A DNA stretch of 64,000 bases, taken from positions 186,001-250,000 of the forward strand of contig DDPF01000013.1 of the NCBI GenBank assembly GCA_002342065.1. The letters run 5' to 3'. The stretch is from Bacteroidetes bacterium UBA2475 (GTDB lineage: Bacteria; Bacteroidota; Bacteroidia; B-17B0; Aurantibacillaceae). The position numbers and the translations under genes were made by a program. The notes below the pieces were generated by a model, which worked only from the letters and a program-made list of their open reading frames with translations, had not been told where the DNA came from and did no database searches. Of the stretch, positions 25,343 to 35,351 are shown one piece after another; position 1 is the first letter of the stretch; the number at the start of each line of letters is the position of its first letter.

Positions 25343-26677
25343 ATGAAAAAATTGTTTATTCAAATCATCTTTATTGCTTTATTCTTTATTTCAGTAAATA
25401 ATAATGCTCAGATCATTAACACATTTGCTGGAAATGGGTTATACGGCTTTAGCGGAGATGGCGGCTCTGCTACTAACGCACAATTATATGGAGCAATGTA
25501 CGTTGCTTTTGATGGAGCAGGCAATGCTTATATTGCCGACCGGGTTAATGCTAGAATTCGGAAGGTAACTACAGCCGGTATTATTTCTACATTTGCAGGG
25601 AATGGTAATACAAATAGCGCAGGAGATGGAGGATTAGCAATAAACGCATCAATTGGCGACCCATATAGCGTTGCGGTAGACATATCAGGTAACGTATATA
25701 TTGCAGAGGCTGGTAATAATCGTATCAGAAAAATAAATACATCCGGAATAATATCAACAATTGCTGGAACAGGGGTTGCAGGTTTTAGTGGTGATGGTGG
25801 GCAAGCAGTAAACGCTAAATTAGACGAACCTCATAGTGTTGCTGTTGATGCTGCGGGTAACATTTATATTACAGATCATAATAATAGTAGGATCAGGAAA
25901 ATAAATACTTCAGGAATAATTTCAACTTTTGCGGGTACCGGAGTTGATGGTTTTAACGGTGATGGTTTGCAAGCAACAAGTACTCAATTATTTGATCCGG
26001 CAGCTGTAAGTTTTTACGGAGGTGATATTTATATTGCTGATGGCGCTAATTTCCGTGTGAGAAAAGTAAATTCAGCAGGCATCGTTTCTACCGTTGCAGG
26101 TTGTGGCAACTGTGCAGTGCTCGGTGATGGTGGACCCGCTATCAATGCACAATTAAGCAACACCCGTGGTGTTGCTTTTGACGCAGTGGGTAATATGTAT
26201 ATTGCTGACTATGGTTATGAACGGGTGAGAAGAGTAGGTATAAATGGCATCATTACCACATTTGCAGGAACAGGCATAATGGGTTATAGCGGCGATGGAG
26301 GTGCACCAACCGCTGCTCAAATTCAATCTCCGAACCAGGTTATTTTTGATGCGTTTGGAAACCTTTATATCTCTGAGAATTTTAATAGCGTTATTAGAAA
26401 AATAACATCTATTCCTAATACCATTAAGCAGTATGAAATAAATATTAATGATTTCGTAATTTATCCAAATCCATCTAACGCATTTGTAAATATTGAATCT
26501 AAAGTAGCAGGAGAGAAAAATGCGATCTTATTTAACTGTCTTGGTGAAGAAGTGAATAAAACTACTTTCGGATCAGATTTAAAAATAGATGTATCTCAAC
26601 TAGCGCAAGGTATTTACTTTCTTACAATTATTGACAACCACAGTTCCCTTACTAGAAAAATAGTTGTTGAGCATTAA
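25343..26677 (+). CDS. NHL-repeat propeller protein, T9SS cargo
   Basis: 444 residues: signal peptide (1-22), six NHL repeats of about 56 residues (each with IISTFAGxG, GDGG, AVDxxGNxYIAD and RIRKI), forming a six-bladed propeller, then a C-terminal sorting domain of about 75 residues (FVIYPNPSNAFVNI..GIYFLTIID..RKIVVEH). The sorting domain sends it through the type IX system to the surface or medium. Ligand unknown. The fifth blade carries a Cys pair (GCGNC) that the others lack. Confidence 0.92.
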   Translation: MKKLFIQIIFIALFFISVNNNAQIINTFAGNGLYGFSGDGGSATNAQLYGAMYVAFDGAGNAYIADRVNARIRKVTTAGIISTFAGNGNTNSAGDGGLAINASIGDPYSVAVDISGNVYIAEAGNNRIRKINTSGIISTIAGTGVAGFSGDGGQAVNAKLDEPHSVAVDAAGNIYITDHNNSRIRKINTSGIISTFAGTGVDGFNGDGLQATSTQLFDPAAVSFYGGDIYIADGANFRVRKVNSAGIVSTVAGCGNCAVLGDGGPAINAQLSNTRGVAFDAVGNMYIADYGYERVRRVGINGIITTFAGTGIMGYSGDGGAPTAAQIQSPNQVIFDAFGNLYISENFNSVIRKITSIPNTIKQYEININDFVIYPNPSNAFVNIESKVAGEKNAILFNCLGEEVNKTTFGSDLKIDVSQLAQGIYFLTIIDNHSSLTRKIVVEH

Positions 26678-26680
26678 AAT

Positions 26681-27724
26681 TTAATCTACCCAATCGGCAA
26701 TAAACAAATTGGTATCTCTTGTGCCACCGTTGGTTCTGTTAGAAGAAAAAATTAATTTTTTACCATTTGGCGAGAACATTGGAAAAGCATTAAAGATGCT
26801 TTGATTGGTGATTTGTTCTAAGCCCGTACCATCTTCATTCACCATAAATAATTGAAAGTCGTAACCCTTTTTACTGTGATGGTTACTTGAAAAGATTATT
26901 TTATTTCCACCCGGATGGTAAAATGGTGCCCAGTTGGCTTTACCTAAATGTGTTACTTGTTTTAAGTCGCTGCCATCTACATTACACGTATACAACTCCA
27001 TTGCAGTTGGCGCTACAAGCCCTTGTGCTAATAACTCTTTGTATTCTTTTACATCTGCTTCTTCTGTTGGACGAGATGACCTGAAAACTAATTTTTTTCC
27101 ATCAGGAGAAAAAAACGCACCGCCATCATAACCCAAACCAAAAGTAATTTGTTTTTGATTTTTACCATCAATATCCATCGTCCACAATTCAAGATCACCG
27201 CTTCTGTCACTCGTAAAAACAATTTTATCTCCTTTTGGTGAAACGGTAGCTTCTGCATCATAGCCCTCTGTATCCGTTAATTGTTTAGTGATTTTTCCTT
27301 CCAGATCGGCAATATAAATATCAAAGCTTTTATAAACTGCCCATAAATACTTTCCTTTTATTTCTGGCACAGGCGGGCAATCATCGTTACTTTTATGTGT
27401 AGAAGCATATAAAATATGTTTACCATCCTTTAAAAAATAGCTACAAGTGGTGCGGCCTTTGCCACTGCTTATCATATTGGGTTTGTAGGTTGAATCTTTT
27501 GCTGCTTTCTCAATATCTAAATTAAAGATCTGGTCGCATTTTAAACCCCATTTAGCATTGTTGCTCTGGAAAGAGGCATACTTGCCGTCAAAGCTAAAAT
27601 AAGCCTCAGCGTTATCGCCACCATGGGTTAACATTTTTAAGTTCTTTAAATGTTTTTCATCCTGCGCAATAGCTGTAATTGCTGTAAATATTAACCCGGT
27701 TAAAATGGTAAGTTTAGTTGTCAT
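26681..27724 (-). CDS. TolB-like PD40 beta-propeller, exported
   Basis: 347 residues with a signal peptide (1-20) and WD40-like/PD40 repeats (FSPDGKKLVF, VSPKGDKIVFTSDR, FSPNGKKLIFSSNR). Such propellers lie in the periplasm and act as docking platforms or degenerate peptidase propellers. There is no peptidase domain, TPR or OmpA domain, so it is a stand-alone propeller. It is convergent with the NHL gene (3-base gap) and divergent from the efflux operon. Confidence 0.85.
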   Translation of the reverse strand: MTTKLTILTGLIFTAITAIAQDEKHLKNLKMLTHGGDNAEAYFSFDGKYASFQSNNAKWGLKCDQIFNLDIEKAAKDSTYKPNMISSGKGRTTCSYFLKDGKHILYASTHKSNDDCPPVPEIKGKYLWAVYKSFDIYIADLEGKITKQLTDTEGYDAEATVSPKGDKIVFTSDRSGDLELWTMDIDGKNQKQITFGLGYDGGAFFSPDGKKLVFRSSRPTEEADVKEYKELLAQGLVAPTAMELYTCNVDGSDLKQVTHLGKANWAPFYHPGGNKIIFSSNHHSKKGYDFQLFMVNEDGTGLEQITNQSIFNAFPMFSPNGKKLIFSSNRTNGGTRDTNLFIADWVD

Positions 27725-27776
27725 AATAAAAGAATGCCGTTAAAAACCGTTAAGATACTACTTTGTACGAAAAAAT

Positions 27777-27799
27777 AATAGTTACATTTATAAACTATT
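27777..27799. promoter_or_regulatory. inverted repeat, candidate MarR operator
   Basis: AATAGTT and AACTATT, 7-base arms separated by 9 bases, 22 bases before the MarR start, between divergent genes. MarR proteins bind such palindromes near their own promoters. Confidence 0.45.
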
Positions 27800-27820
27800 G
27801 TATAAATAAACTGTTTTTAA

Positions 27821-28327
27821 ATGCAAGACATGAAAGAAATGAAATTGCCTGTAGGAACAAAAGCGCTTATTTTATCAAAATTTTATTACGGCGTATTAAG
27901 TAAAAGCCTCGAAAACCTTGATCTGGAGCGCTATTATTCAGTTCTTTACTTTTTAAACGAGAACAATGGTTGCAACCAGCAATGCATTTGTAATAATCTG
28001 GCAATTGATAAAACGGCTATGGTTAAAGTTATTGATCACTTAATAAAATCAGATCTGGTTGATAGGGTCATAAACCCCGATGATAGAAGAGAGCACTTTA
28101 TAAAATTGACAAAAAAAGGTATTAAACAAACCGAAGAAGTTGTGAGGTCTTTTATGGCTATTGACGCTGAGATCTTTTCTAACGTTACTAAAGAAGACCA
28201 GGAAACATTTAATAAAGTATTGGATCGGCTTTCGCTTAATTTAAAGGCATTACCATCCAATGATCTGTTCTTTAATTATAAAAAAACCGGCAGAAAGAAA
28301 AAAATAACTTCTACTAAAGCACATTAA
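27821..28327 (+). CDS. MarR-family transcriptional regulator
   Basis: 168 residues. Winged helix of the MarR kind: CNNLAIDKTAMVKVIDHLIKSDLVDRVINPDDRREHFIKLTKKG, with the DxR wing (DDRRE). The start may also be the ATG at 27830 or 27839. First gene of an efflux operon; the adaptor starts one base after its stop. It most likely represses the operon and responds to a small lipophilic compound. Confidence 0.92.
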   Translation: MQDMKEMKLPVGTKALILSKFYYGVLSKSLENLDLERYYSVLYFLNENNGCNQQCICNNLAIDKTAMVKVIDHLIKSDLVDRVINPDDRREHFIKLTKKGIKQTEEVVRSFMAIDAEIFSNVTKEDQETFNKVLDRLSLNLKALPSNDLFFNYKKTGRKKKITSTKAH

Positions 28328-28328
28328 A

Positions 28329-29399
28329 ATGAAAAAGATACCCGCATGGATAATTATTCTTATAGTAATTGCGCTGTTAATTGGCTCTAAATTTCTTTTC
28401 TTCTCCAAAAAAGAAGAGAAGATGGGTGTTGCAGGCAAAAACAAGAATAGCATGCCAATTGCTGTTAATTATTATGTTTTAGATCCTATTGCTTTAAGTA
28501 ATGATATTTTCACCACCGGCAAAATTGGTGCATTGAACCAGATAGAAATTATGCCTGAAGTAAGTGGAAAGGTAACAGCTATTTATTTTAAAGAAGGTGA
28601 AACGGTGACTAAAGGCTCTGCGTTAATAAAATTAAATGATGCCGATCTTCAGGCACAATTATTAAAATCAAAAACGCAATCAAAGTTATCTGAACAAAAA
28701 TTAGATCGTCTAAAAAAATTAATGGCTGTTAATGGTATCAGTCAGGAAGAATTGGATATTCAGGAAAACGAGTTAAATGCCTACAAAGCCGACCAGGCTT
28801 ATATTACAGCTCAACTGGCCAAAACAAATATCACTGCGCCATTTACCGGAGTAATTGGTTTAAAGAATATAAGTGAAGGTTCTTTTGTGAATTCAACTAC
28901 TGCTATTGCTTCATTGATACAGGTAACGCCTTTATATGTTGAGTTCTCTGTTCCTGAAAAATATATCTCTCTCTTTAAAAAAGGAATATCAGTAAAGTTC
29001 TCAAACGATAATGTAGATGGCGCCAAAACATATTCTGCAACTATATATGCTATAGAACCGCGCATAGACGAAACCACTAAAACAATTAAAGCACGGGCTA
29101 TGTATAATGGCAACATGACCTTTTATCCAGGAAGTTTTGTAAAAGTGTTTGTTAACCTTAGCGAAACAAAAAACACCTTAATGGTGCCTACACAAGCGGT
29201 AATTCCAACATTAAAAGGGCAAAAAGTTATTGTAAGTAAGAATGGTATTGCAACCGATGTTTTTGTAACTATTGGTGTTCGTACAGATGACAAGATACAA
29301 GTATTGGAAGGTTTAAGTATTGGTGATACAGTTGTTACTACCGGCCTTTTATCTATTAGAAAAGAGTCTAAATTAAAACTATTAAAAGCAGGTAACTAA
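28329..29399 (+). CDS. RND efflux periplasmic adaptor (membrane fusion protein)
   Basis: 356 residues: an N-terminal membrane anchor (WIIILIVIALLIGSKFLFF), lipoyl half-motifs, an alpha hairpin (about 105-150), a beta-barrel and the membrane-proximal domain. It bridges the RND pump and the TolC channel. Gaps of 1 base on both sides show a tight operon. Substrate unknown. Confidence 0.93.
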   Translation: MKKIPAWIIILIVIALLIGSKFLFFSKKEEKMGVAGKNKNSMPIAVNYYVLDPIALSNDIFTTGKIGALNQIEIMPEVSGKVTAIYFKEGETVTKGSALIKLNDADLQAQLLKSKTQSKLSEQKLDRLKKLMAVNGISQEELDIQENELNAYKADQAYITAQLAKTNITAPFTGVIGLKNISEGSFVNSTTAIASLIQVTPLYVEFSVPEKYISLFKKGISVKFSNDNVDGAKTYSATIYAIEPRIDETTKTIKARAMYNGNMTFYPGSFVKVFVNLSETKNTLMVPTQAVIPTLKGQKVIVSKNGIATDVFVTIGVRTDDKIQVLEGLSIGDTVVTTGLLSIRKESKLKLLKAGN

Positions 29400-29400
29400 A

Positions 29401-32400
29401 ATGGATCTGGCATCACTAAGTGTAAAACGTCCCGTATTGGCAATAGTAATGTCTATTATTATTGTGCTTTTTGGAGCCATAGGTTTTAATTATTTGGGTA
29501 TCCGCGAGTATCCTTCTGTCGACCCTCCTGTAATTACGGTGCGCACAAGTTACACAGGTGCAAATGCAGATGTTATTCAATCTCAGATTACCGAACCACT
29601 TGAGAAAGCAATTAACGGTGTTGATGGCATCCGTTCTATTTCTGCCTCTTCAAATCAAGGCTCAAGTGTTATTACAATTGAATTTAATCTGAGTTCTAAT
29701 TTAGAAGCAGCTGCAAATGATGTGCGTGATAAAGTTTCGCAAGCTGTAAAACAGTTACCGCAAGATATTGATGCACCACCGGTTGTTTCAAAAGCAGATG
29801 CAAATTCGGATGCTATCATATCAATGACCATTTTAAGTGACACGCGTTCGTTATTAGATGTAAGTGATTATGCAGAAAATGTTATCGCACAAAATCTACA
29901 AACTATTTCCGGTGTAAGTTCAATTCAGATCTGGGGACAACGTCGTTATTCGATGCGCATACGTTTAAAGCCTGATCAGTTAGCTGCATACAAGTTAACT
30001 CCTCTAGATGTAAAACAAGCGTTAGATCGTGAGAATGTAAATTTACCTTCCGGAAAGATTGAGGGTAACAAAACAGAATTAACCGTTAATACTATTGGCA
30101 GATTATCTTCTGTAGCCGAATTTGAGAACATGATCTTAAAAGAAGACGCCAGCAATATTGTGCGTTTAAAAGATGTTGCAAAAGTAGAATTAGGTGCCGA
30201 GAACGAAGAAACAATTCTAAAGGAATCAGGAACTCCTATGATAGGTCTGGCTTTGGTGCCACAGCCCGGTGCTAATTATATTGATATTGCCAACGAATTT
30301 TATAAGCGTTATGACCTGATCAAAAAAGAACTTCCAAAAGATTACACCATAAATATTGCTTTGGATAATACACGCTTTATTAAAAAATCTATTATTGAAG
30401 TAGGAGAGACACTTGCAATAGCATTAGTTCTTGTAATTCTTATTATCTTTTTATTTTTCCGGGATTGGTTAATTGCGTTTCGTCCTTTAATTGATATTCC
30501 TGTTTCTCTTATTGGTGCCTTTTTTATTATGTACTTAATGGATTATTCTATTAATGTACTAACGCTTTTGGCCATTGTGCTTGCAACAGGTTTAGTGGTT
30601 GATGATGGAATTGTGGTAACTGAAAATATTTTTAAAAAGATAGAAAAAGGTCTCTCGCCAAAACAAGCCGCTATTGAGGGAACAAGAGAAATTACAACGG
30701 CTGTTATTATCACATCGCTTACTTTAGCAGCAGTATTTATGCCTGTAATTTTCTTAGAAGGCTTTGTAGGTCGATTATTCAGAGAGTTTGGTGTTGTTAT
30801 TGCCGGCGCTGTGTTGATCTCAGCTTTTGTATCGCTTACATTAACACCAATGCTAAATGCAAAACTAGTTAGAAAAGATCCAACCAAAAAAAGTAAATTC
30901 TATTTATGGTCAGAGCCTTACTTTGTTGCGCTAGACGTTTGGTTTAAGAACAGCATTACCAACTTTTTACAAAAAAGATGGTGGGCACTTGTTATACTGA
31001 TTGTATCTGGTGTAGCCATTTATATTTTCGGATCTCAACTTCCTTCAGAGCTTTCACCATTAGAAGACCGTAACTGGCTTAGGTTAACTGTTAGCGCCCC
31101 TGAAGGCACATCTTTCGAATCTACAGATGCTTTAATGGATAAGCTCTCTACTTTTATTGGTGATTCAGTTCCTGAAAAAAGAGTTTGTTTAACGGTAACG
31201 GCTCCGGGCTTTGCAGGTTCCGGTGCGGTAAATACAGGTTTTGTTCGTTTGGCTTTAAGCCCTGCTGGCGAACGTAAACGCACACAAGGAGAAATTGCCG
31301 CATACATTACTAAAAATATTTCGCAATTCCCGGAAGGTAAAGTATTTGTTATCCAGGAACAGTCTATCTCCTCTGGCGGCGGACCAAAAGGCACTTTACC
31401 TGTTCAATTCGTACTTCAAACAAATGATTTTAATAAGCTTCGTGAAAAATTACCTAAGTTCTTAGAACTGGCAAATAAAAATCCAACCTTCCAGGGTGTT
31501 GATGCCAATTTAAAATTCAATAAGCCTGAATTGGTAATAGAAATTCTTCGAGACAAAGCTAAGACCTTAGGTGTTTCGATTGCTGATGTGGCGCAAACTA
31601 TTCAATTAGCTTTAAGTGGTCAACGTTTTGGTTATTATATTAAAGGCGATAAACAATATCAGGTATTAGGCCAGGTAAACCGTGAGAATAGGGATGATCC
31701 AAAAGATATTAAAGAGCTATACGTTAGAAATACCAATGGCGAAATGATCCAGTTAGATAATATCATTAATATTGAAGAACAAAGTAGTCCACCACAATAT
31801 TATCATTATAACCGTTATCAATCTGCCACAGTTTCTGCCGGATTAGCTCCCGGCAAAACAATTGGCGATGGTATTGATGCCATGAACCAGATCGCAACAC
31901 AGGTGTTAGACGATAGTTTTAATACAGCTTTAACCGGTGCATCAAGGGATTTTTCAGAAAGTTCTTCTAATATTATTTTTGCTTTTGTGTTGGCTTTGGT
32001 TTTAATCTATTTATTGCTGGCTGCTCAATTCGAGAGTTTTGTGGAACCATTGATAATTATGTTTACAGTTCCAATGGCTCTGTCTGGTGCTTTATTCTCA
32101 CTTTGGTACTTTAACCAGACCTTAAATATTTTCAGTCAAATTGGTATGATTATGTTAATTGGATTAGTAACAAAGAATGGTATTTTGATCATTGAGTTCA
32201 CTAACCAACTTCGCAAAAAAGGGTTAAATGTAAAAGAGGCTTTAATAGAAGCATCAACTGCGCGTTTACGCCCGATATTAATGACAAGCCTAGCAACAGT
32301 TTTGGGTGCATTACCAATTGCGATGGCTTTAGGCGCAGGTTCTAAAAGCAGGATGGGAATGGGTATTGTAATAATCGGCGGTTTATTATTATCAATGATA

Positions 32401-32475
32401 TTGACACTTTTTGTTATTCCGGCCATGTATTCTTATTTAGTAAAAGATAAAAAGATAGATGATGAAACTATTTAA
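29401..32475 (+). CDS. RND-family efflux permease
   Basis: Inner-membrane proton-driven pump, 1024 residues, full length for the HAE1/AcrB-like group. Twelve membrane helices in two halves, with the proton-relay Asp pair in ATGLVVDDGIVV (helix 4) and the repeated GLVTKNGILIIEF in the second half. The start LSVKRPVLAIVMSIIIVLFG is typical. Works with the adaptor before it and the TolC-like protein after it. Confidence 0.95.
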   Translation: MDLASLSVKRPVLAIVMSIIIVLFGAIGFNYLGIREYPSVDPPVITVRTSYTGANADVIQSQITEPLEKAINGVDGIRSISASSNQGSSVITIEFNLSSNLEAAANDVRDKVSQAVKQLPQDIDAPPVVSKADANSDAIISMTILSDTRSLLDVSDYAENVIAQNLQTISGVSSIQIWGQRRYSMRIRLKPDQLAAYKLTPLDVKQALDRENVNLPSGKIEGNKTELTVNTIGRLSSVAEFENMILKEDASNIVRLKDVAKVELGAENEETILKESGTPMIGLALVPQPGANYIDIANEFYKRYDLIKKELPKDYTINIALDNTRFIKKSIIEVGETLAIALVLVILIIFLFFRDWLIAFRPLIDIPVSLIGAFFIMYLMDYSINVLTLLAIVLATGLVVDDGIVVTENIFKKIEKGLSPKQAAIEGTREITTAVIITSLTLAAVFMPVIFLEGFVGRLFREFGVVIAGAVLISAFVSLTLTPMLNAKLVRKDPTKKSKFYLWSEPYFVALDVWFKNSITNFLQKRWWALVILIVSGVAIYIFGSQLPSELSPLEDRNWLRLTVSAPEGTSFESTDALMDKLSTFIGDSVPEKRVCLTVTAPGFAGSGAVNTGFVRLALSPAGERKRTQGEIAAYITKNISQFPEGKVFVIQEQSISSGGGPKGTLPVQFVLQTNDFNKLREKLPKFLELANKNPTFQGVDANLKFNKPELVIEILRDKAKTLGVSIADVAQTIQLALSGQRFGYYIKGDKQYQVLGQVNRENRDDPKDIKELYVRNTNGEMIQLDNIINIEEQSSPPQYYHYNRYQSATVSAGLAPGKTIGDGIDAMNQIATQVLDDSFNTALTGASRDFSESSSNIIFAFVLALVLIYLLLAAQFESFVEPLIIMFTVPMALSGALFSLWYFNQTLNIFSQIGMIMLIGLVTKNGILIIEFTNQLRKKGLNVKEALIEASTARLRPILMTSLATVLGALPIAMALGAGSKSRMGMGIVIIGGLLLSMILTLFVIPAMYSYLVKDKKIDDETI

Positions 32476-33763
32476 ATGTTTTTTTATTGTTGTTGGCTTT
32501 TGTAATTGTTTGATTGCACAAGATCTTTTAACCGTAAACGATGCCATCAAAATTGGTCTTGAAAAGAATTATTCTGTTTTGATCGTAAAAAATAATCAGG
32601 AAATTGCCAAAGCACAGAATAATTTTGGAAATGCCGGTATGTCGCCAACCGTTAGTTTAAATGCAGGCTTAAACGCTGCGAGTCTAAATTCTCATCAGGA
32701 ATTCAACACAGGTGTGGTGCAGGATAGAACAGGGGCAAAAACAAACAATCTGGCAGCTTCGGTTAATGCCAACTGGATGGTATTTGACGGTTTAAGGATG
32801 TTTGCTGTTAAAAAAAGATTAGAATTGAATGAAGGACTTTCTGCCATACAATTAAAACAGCAAATGGAAAATACGGTTTATGATATTATTGTAAGCTATT
32901 ATAATATTGTAAGAACAGTTGAATTAATAAAAGCCGCAAAACAAAACTTAACTATTTACGAAGAAAGAAAAAAGTTAGCCAAAATTAAGTTAGAGATCGG
33001 TTCTGATTCTAAAGTCGATCTTTTACTTTCGCAATCGGATGAGAACAAAGCTAAAAGTACCATCATACAATTAGAGTTGCAGTTATTGAACGCAAAAGTT
33101 GCTCTGAATAATTTATTGAACAAACCGGTAGATACTGATTTTAAAACCAGCGATTCCATCATCATAAATTTCGATCCGGCAATAGACGAATTAAAAAAAG
33201 GTACATCAACAGCCAATAGTAATATTCTTATTTCAAAACAAAATGAATTAATATTTGCACAGGGTATTAAAGAGGCAAGGTCTGCAAACTTGCCTATGGT
33301 ACAATTGAACGGTGCTTATAATTTTACACGTAACCAAAGCCAGGCCGGGATCATTTTTTTAAGTCAACAAAACGGTTTAAATGGAGGTATTACTGCCAGC
33401 TGGTTGATCTTTAACGGAAATAGAAATAGCCGTTTGGTAAAAGAACGGAATATCCTGACATTGAATCAAAAATATTTTACAGAGCAAACCCAGCAGGTGA
33501 TTGATGGTGTTGTTTATGTAAATTACAAATCCTATTTATTAAATAAACAAATTGTAGCGCTTGAGCTTCAGAATTTAAAAGATTCAAAAGAAGTATTGGA
33601 TGTTTCTTTAGAAAGATATAAAATTGGGAAAGCAAATTTATTGGAGACTATTGAGACACAGAAAAATTTAGAAGACGCGCAAACAAGATATATCAACGCA
33701 TTATATGCTATTAAAATATCTGAAACAGAACTTTTGCGAGCAACAGGAGCTCTGGTAAAATAA
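32459..33763 (+). CDS. TolC-family outer-membrane channel
   Basis: 434 residues with a signal peptide (1-21) and two OEP repeats, mostly long helices that form the periplasmic tunnel. It overlaps the pump gene by 17 bases (or 14 from the second ATG), so translation is coupled. Completes the tripartite efflux set. The last gene of the operon. Confidence 0.93.
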   Translation: MMKLFKCFFIVVGFCNCLIAQDLLTVNDAIKIGLEKNYSVLIVKNNQEIAKAQNNFGNAGMSPTVSLNAGLNAASLNSHQEFNTGVVQDRTGAKTNNLAASVNANWMVFDGLRMFAVKKRLELNEGLSAIQLKQQMENTVYDIIVSYYNIVRTVELIKAAKQNLTIYEERKKLAKIKLEIGSDSKVDLLLSQSDENKAKSTIIQLELQLLNAKVALNNLLNKPVDTDFKTSDSIIINFDPAIDELKKGTSTANSNILISKQNELIFAQGIKEARSANLPMVQLNGAYNFTRNQSQAGIIFLSQQNGLNGGITASWLIFNGNRNSRLVKERNILTLNQKYFTEQTQQVIDGVVYVNYKSYLLNKQIVALELQNLKDSKEVLDVSLERYKIGKANLLETIETQKNLEDAQTRYINALYAIKISETELLRATGALVK

Positions 33764-33822
33764 ATTTTTACTATTTCCAAAACTTTTCGTTAATTTTAGT
33801 AATTATCATTGAAATTTTAACT

Positions 33823-34521
33823 ATGAAAAAAATTCTCACACTCACCATCACTATTTGTATTTTTTTAAGTTTTGCATTTATAACACCATGTGACAGCCTG
33901 CTTTTTTTTAAACAAGGCGCAAGCACTGTTATGACATCTTATAATAAAGATAACAAGGTTACCGGGAGTGTGAAAACAACATACAAAACTGTAACAAAAA
34001 GTGGGGATGGTGCAATTGTTACCGCCAATCAAGAAAATTTTGATAAAAAAGGAAAAGCGGATTCTAACAGAGACTTTACAATTAAATGTAGTAAAGGCAA
34101 TTTGTATTTTGATTCAAAAACATTATTAGCCTCCGATCAGACGGATGCCTATAAAAACATGGAAATGAAAATGGAGGGGGAGGATATGGAAATACCTTCG
34201 AAACTTACAGTTGGCGATTTACTTAAGGATGTTAATATAAAATTTTCTTTCAGTTCAAAGGATGGATCGCCAATGCCACCAATAAATCTAACGCTTAAAA
34301 TTACAAATCGTAAAGTTGAATTAAAAGAATCGGTAACAACCCCCGCCGGTACTTTTGAATGTTATAAAATAACCGAAGACATTGAGATGAAAAGTATTTT
34401 TACTTCTAATTTTAAATCCATAAACTGGTTCAGTTTTGAAGCAGGAAATGTAAAAACAGAGAGCTACAAGGAAAACGGGAAATTTTTAAGTAAGTCTGAA
34501 TTAACCGAGATCAAAAAATAA
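33823..34521 (+). CDS. TapB-like exported protein
   Basis: 232 residues: signal peptide (1-20), then an all-beta domain of the TapB/DUF3108 kind, with GTFECYKITEDIEMK and the end NVKTESYKENGKFLSKSELTEI. Molecular role unknown; such proteins occur singly in Bacteroidota periplasm. It follows the efflux operon by 59 bases and may be separate. Confidence 0.75.
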   Translation: MKKILTLTITICIFLSFAFITPCDSLLFFKQGASTVMTSYNKDNKVTGSVKTTYKTVTKSGDGAIVTANQENFDKKGKADSNRDFTIKCSKGNLYFDSKTLLASDQTDAYKNMEMKMEGEDMEIPSKLTVGDLLKDVNIKFSFSSKDGSPMPPINLTLKITNRKVELKESVTTPAGTFECYKITEDIEMKSIFTSNFKSINWFSFEAGNVKTESYKENGKFLSKSELTEIKK

Positions 34522-34560
34522 TTTCCGCTACGCTTTATATTTAAAATTAAGATAATAAAC

Positions 34561-35268
34561 TTACTTACTAAAACGCATCTGGAATACTCCCCAAAAAGCT
34601 TCTTTAAAGATCTTTGTGCTCATTTTACTTACACCTTCCACACGGTCAACAAAAGTGATAGGTACTTCTACAATTTTAAAGCCCTTTTTATAAGCGCGAT
34701 ATTTCATTTCTATCTGGAAAGCATAACCCATAAACTTGATCTTATCAAGTTCTATAGTTTCTAAAACTTTTCGTTTATAACACTTAAATCCGGCAGTAGT
34801 ATCTTTAACATTGAACCAAAGGATCATTCTTACATACACAGATGCGAAGTAAGATAAAAGAATACGCTTCATATCCCAATTACTTACGTTGCCGCCTTTT
34901 ACATAACGTGATCCCACAGCAACATCAGCACCATTTTCGCAGGCAGAAAGTAAACGCTCCAGATCTTTTGGATTATGACTGAAATCGCAATCCATTTCAA
35001 AAATAAAATCGTAATCGCGCGCCAAGGCCCACTTAAACCCATGAATGTAAGCAGTACCTAAACCTAGTTTTCCTTTACGTTCTTCAATATGTAATTTATT
35101 AGAGAATTCTTTTTGAAGTTCTTTTACCTTATTAGCAGTGCCATCAGGCGAACCATCGTCAACAATCAGTAATTCAAACTCACGAGTTAATGAAAAAACG
35201 GCACGTACCATTTTATCAATGTTCTCAATTTCATTGTATGTAGGTATTATTACTAAATTCTTGCCCAT
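34561..35268 (-). CDS. polyprenyl-phosphate mannosyltransferase (GT2, DPM1-like)
   Basis: 235 residues from the ATG at 35268, chosen because it opens the GT2 strand MGKNLVIIPTYNEIENI; the reading frame upstream adds a poorly conserved tail. Motifs: DDGSPDGT, MDCDFSHNP and DTTAGFKCY, as in dolichol/polyprenol-phosphate mannose synthases. It makes a lipid-linked sugar donor used by GT-C transferases such as the one at 18844-20712. No C-terminal membrane helices, so it is the soluble type. Confidence 0.92.
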   Translation of the reverse strand: MGKNLVIIPTYNEIENIDKMVRAVFSLTREFELLIVDDGSPDGTANKVKELQKEFSNKLHIEERKGKLGLGTAYIHGFKWALARDYDFIFEMDCDFSHNPKDLERLLSACENGADVAVGSRYVKGGNVSNWDMKRILLSYFASVYVRMILWFNVKDTTAGFKCYKRKVLETIELDKIKFMGYAFQIEMKYRAYKKGFKIVEVPITFVDRVEGVSKMSTKIFKEAFWGVFQMRFSK

Positions 35269-35351
35269 TAACGCCTCTAATATAACTATAATGCTTTTAA
35301 ATAGTAACAAAAAAAAAGCAATTATATTGTTCTTTTAAATAATTTTACCAA

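Noticed and set aside
25343..26677. Tandem DNA repeats of about 168 bp
   Set aside because: They are the six NHL blades of one protein; the DNA similarity follows the protein repeats.
29655..32426. Several long open frames on the minus strand within the RND pump gene
   Set aside because: They are antisense shadows of a well-supported pump gene, with no ribosome site or recognisable protein.
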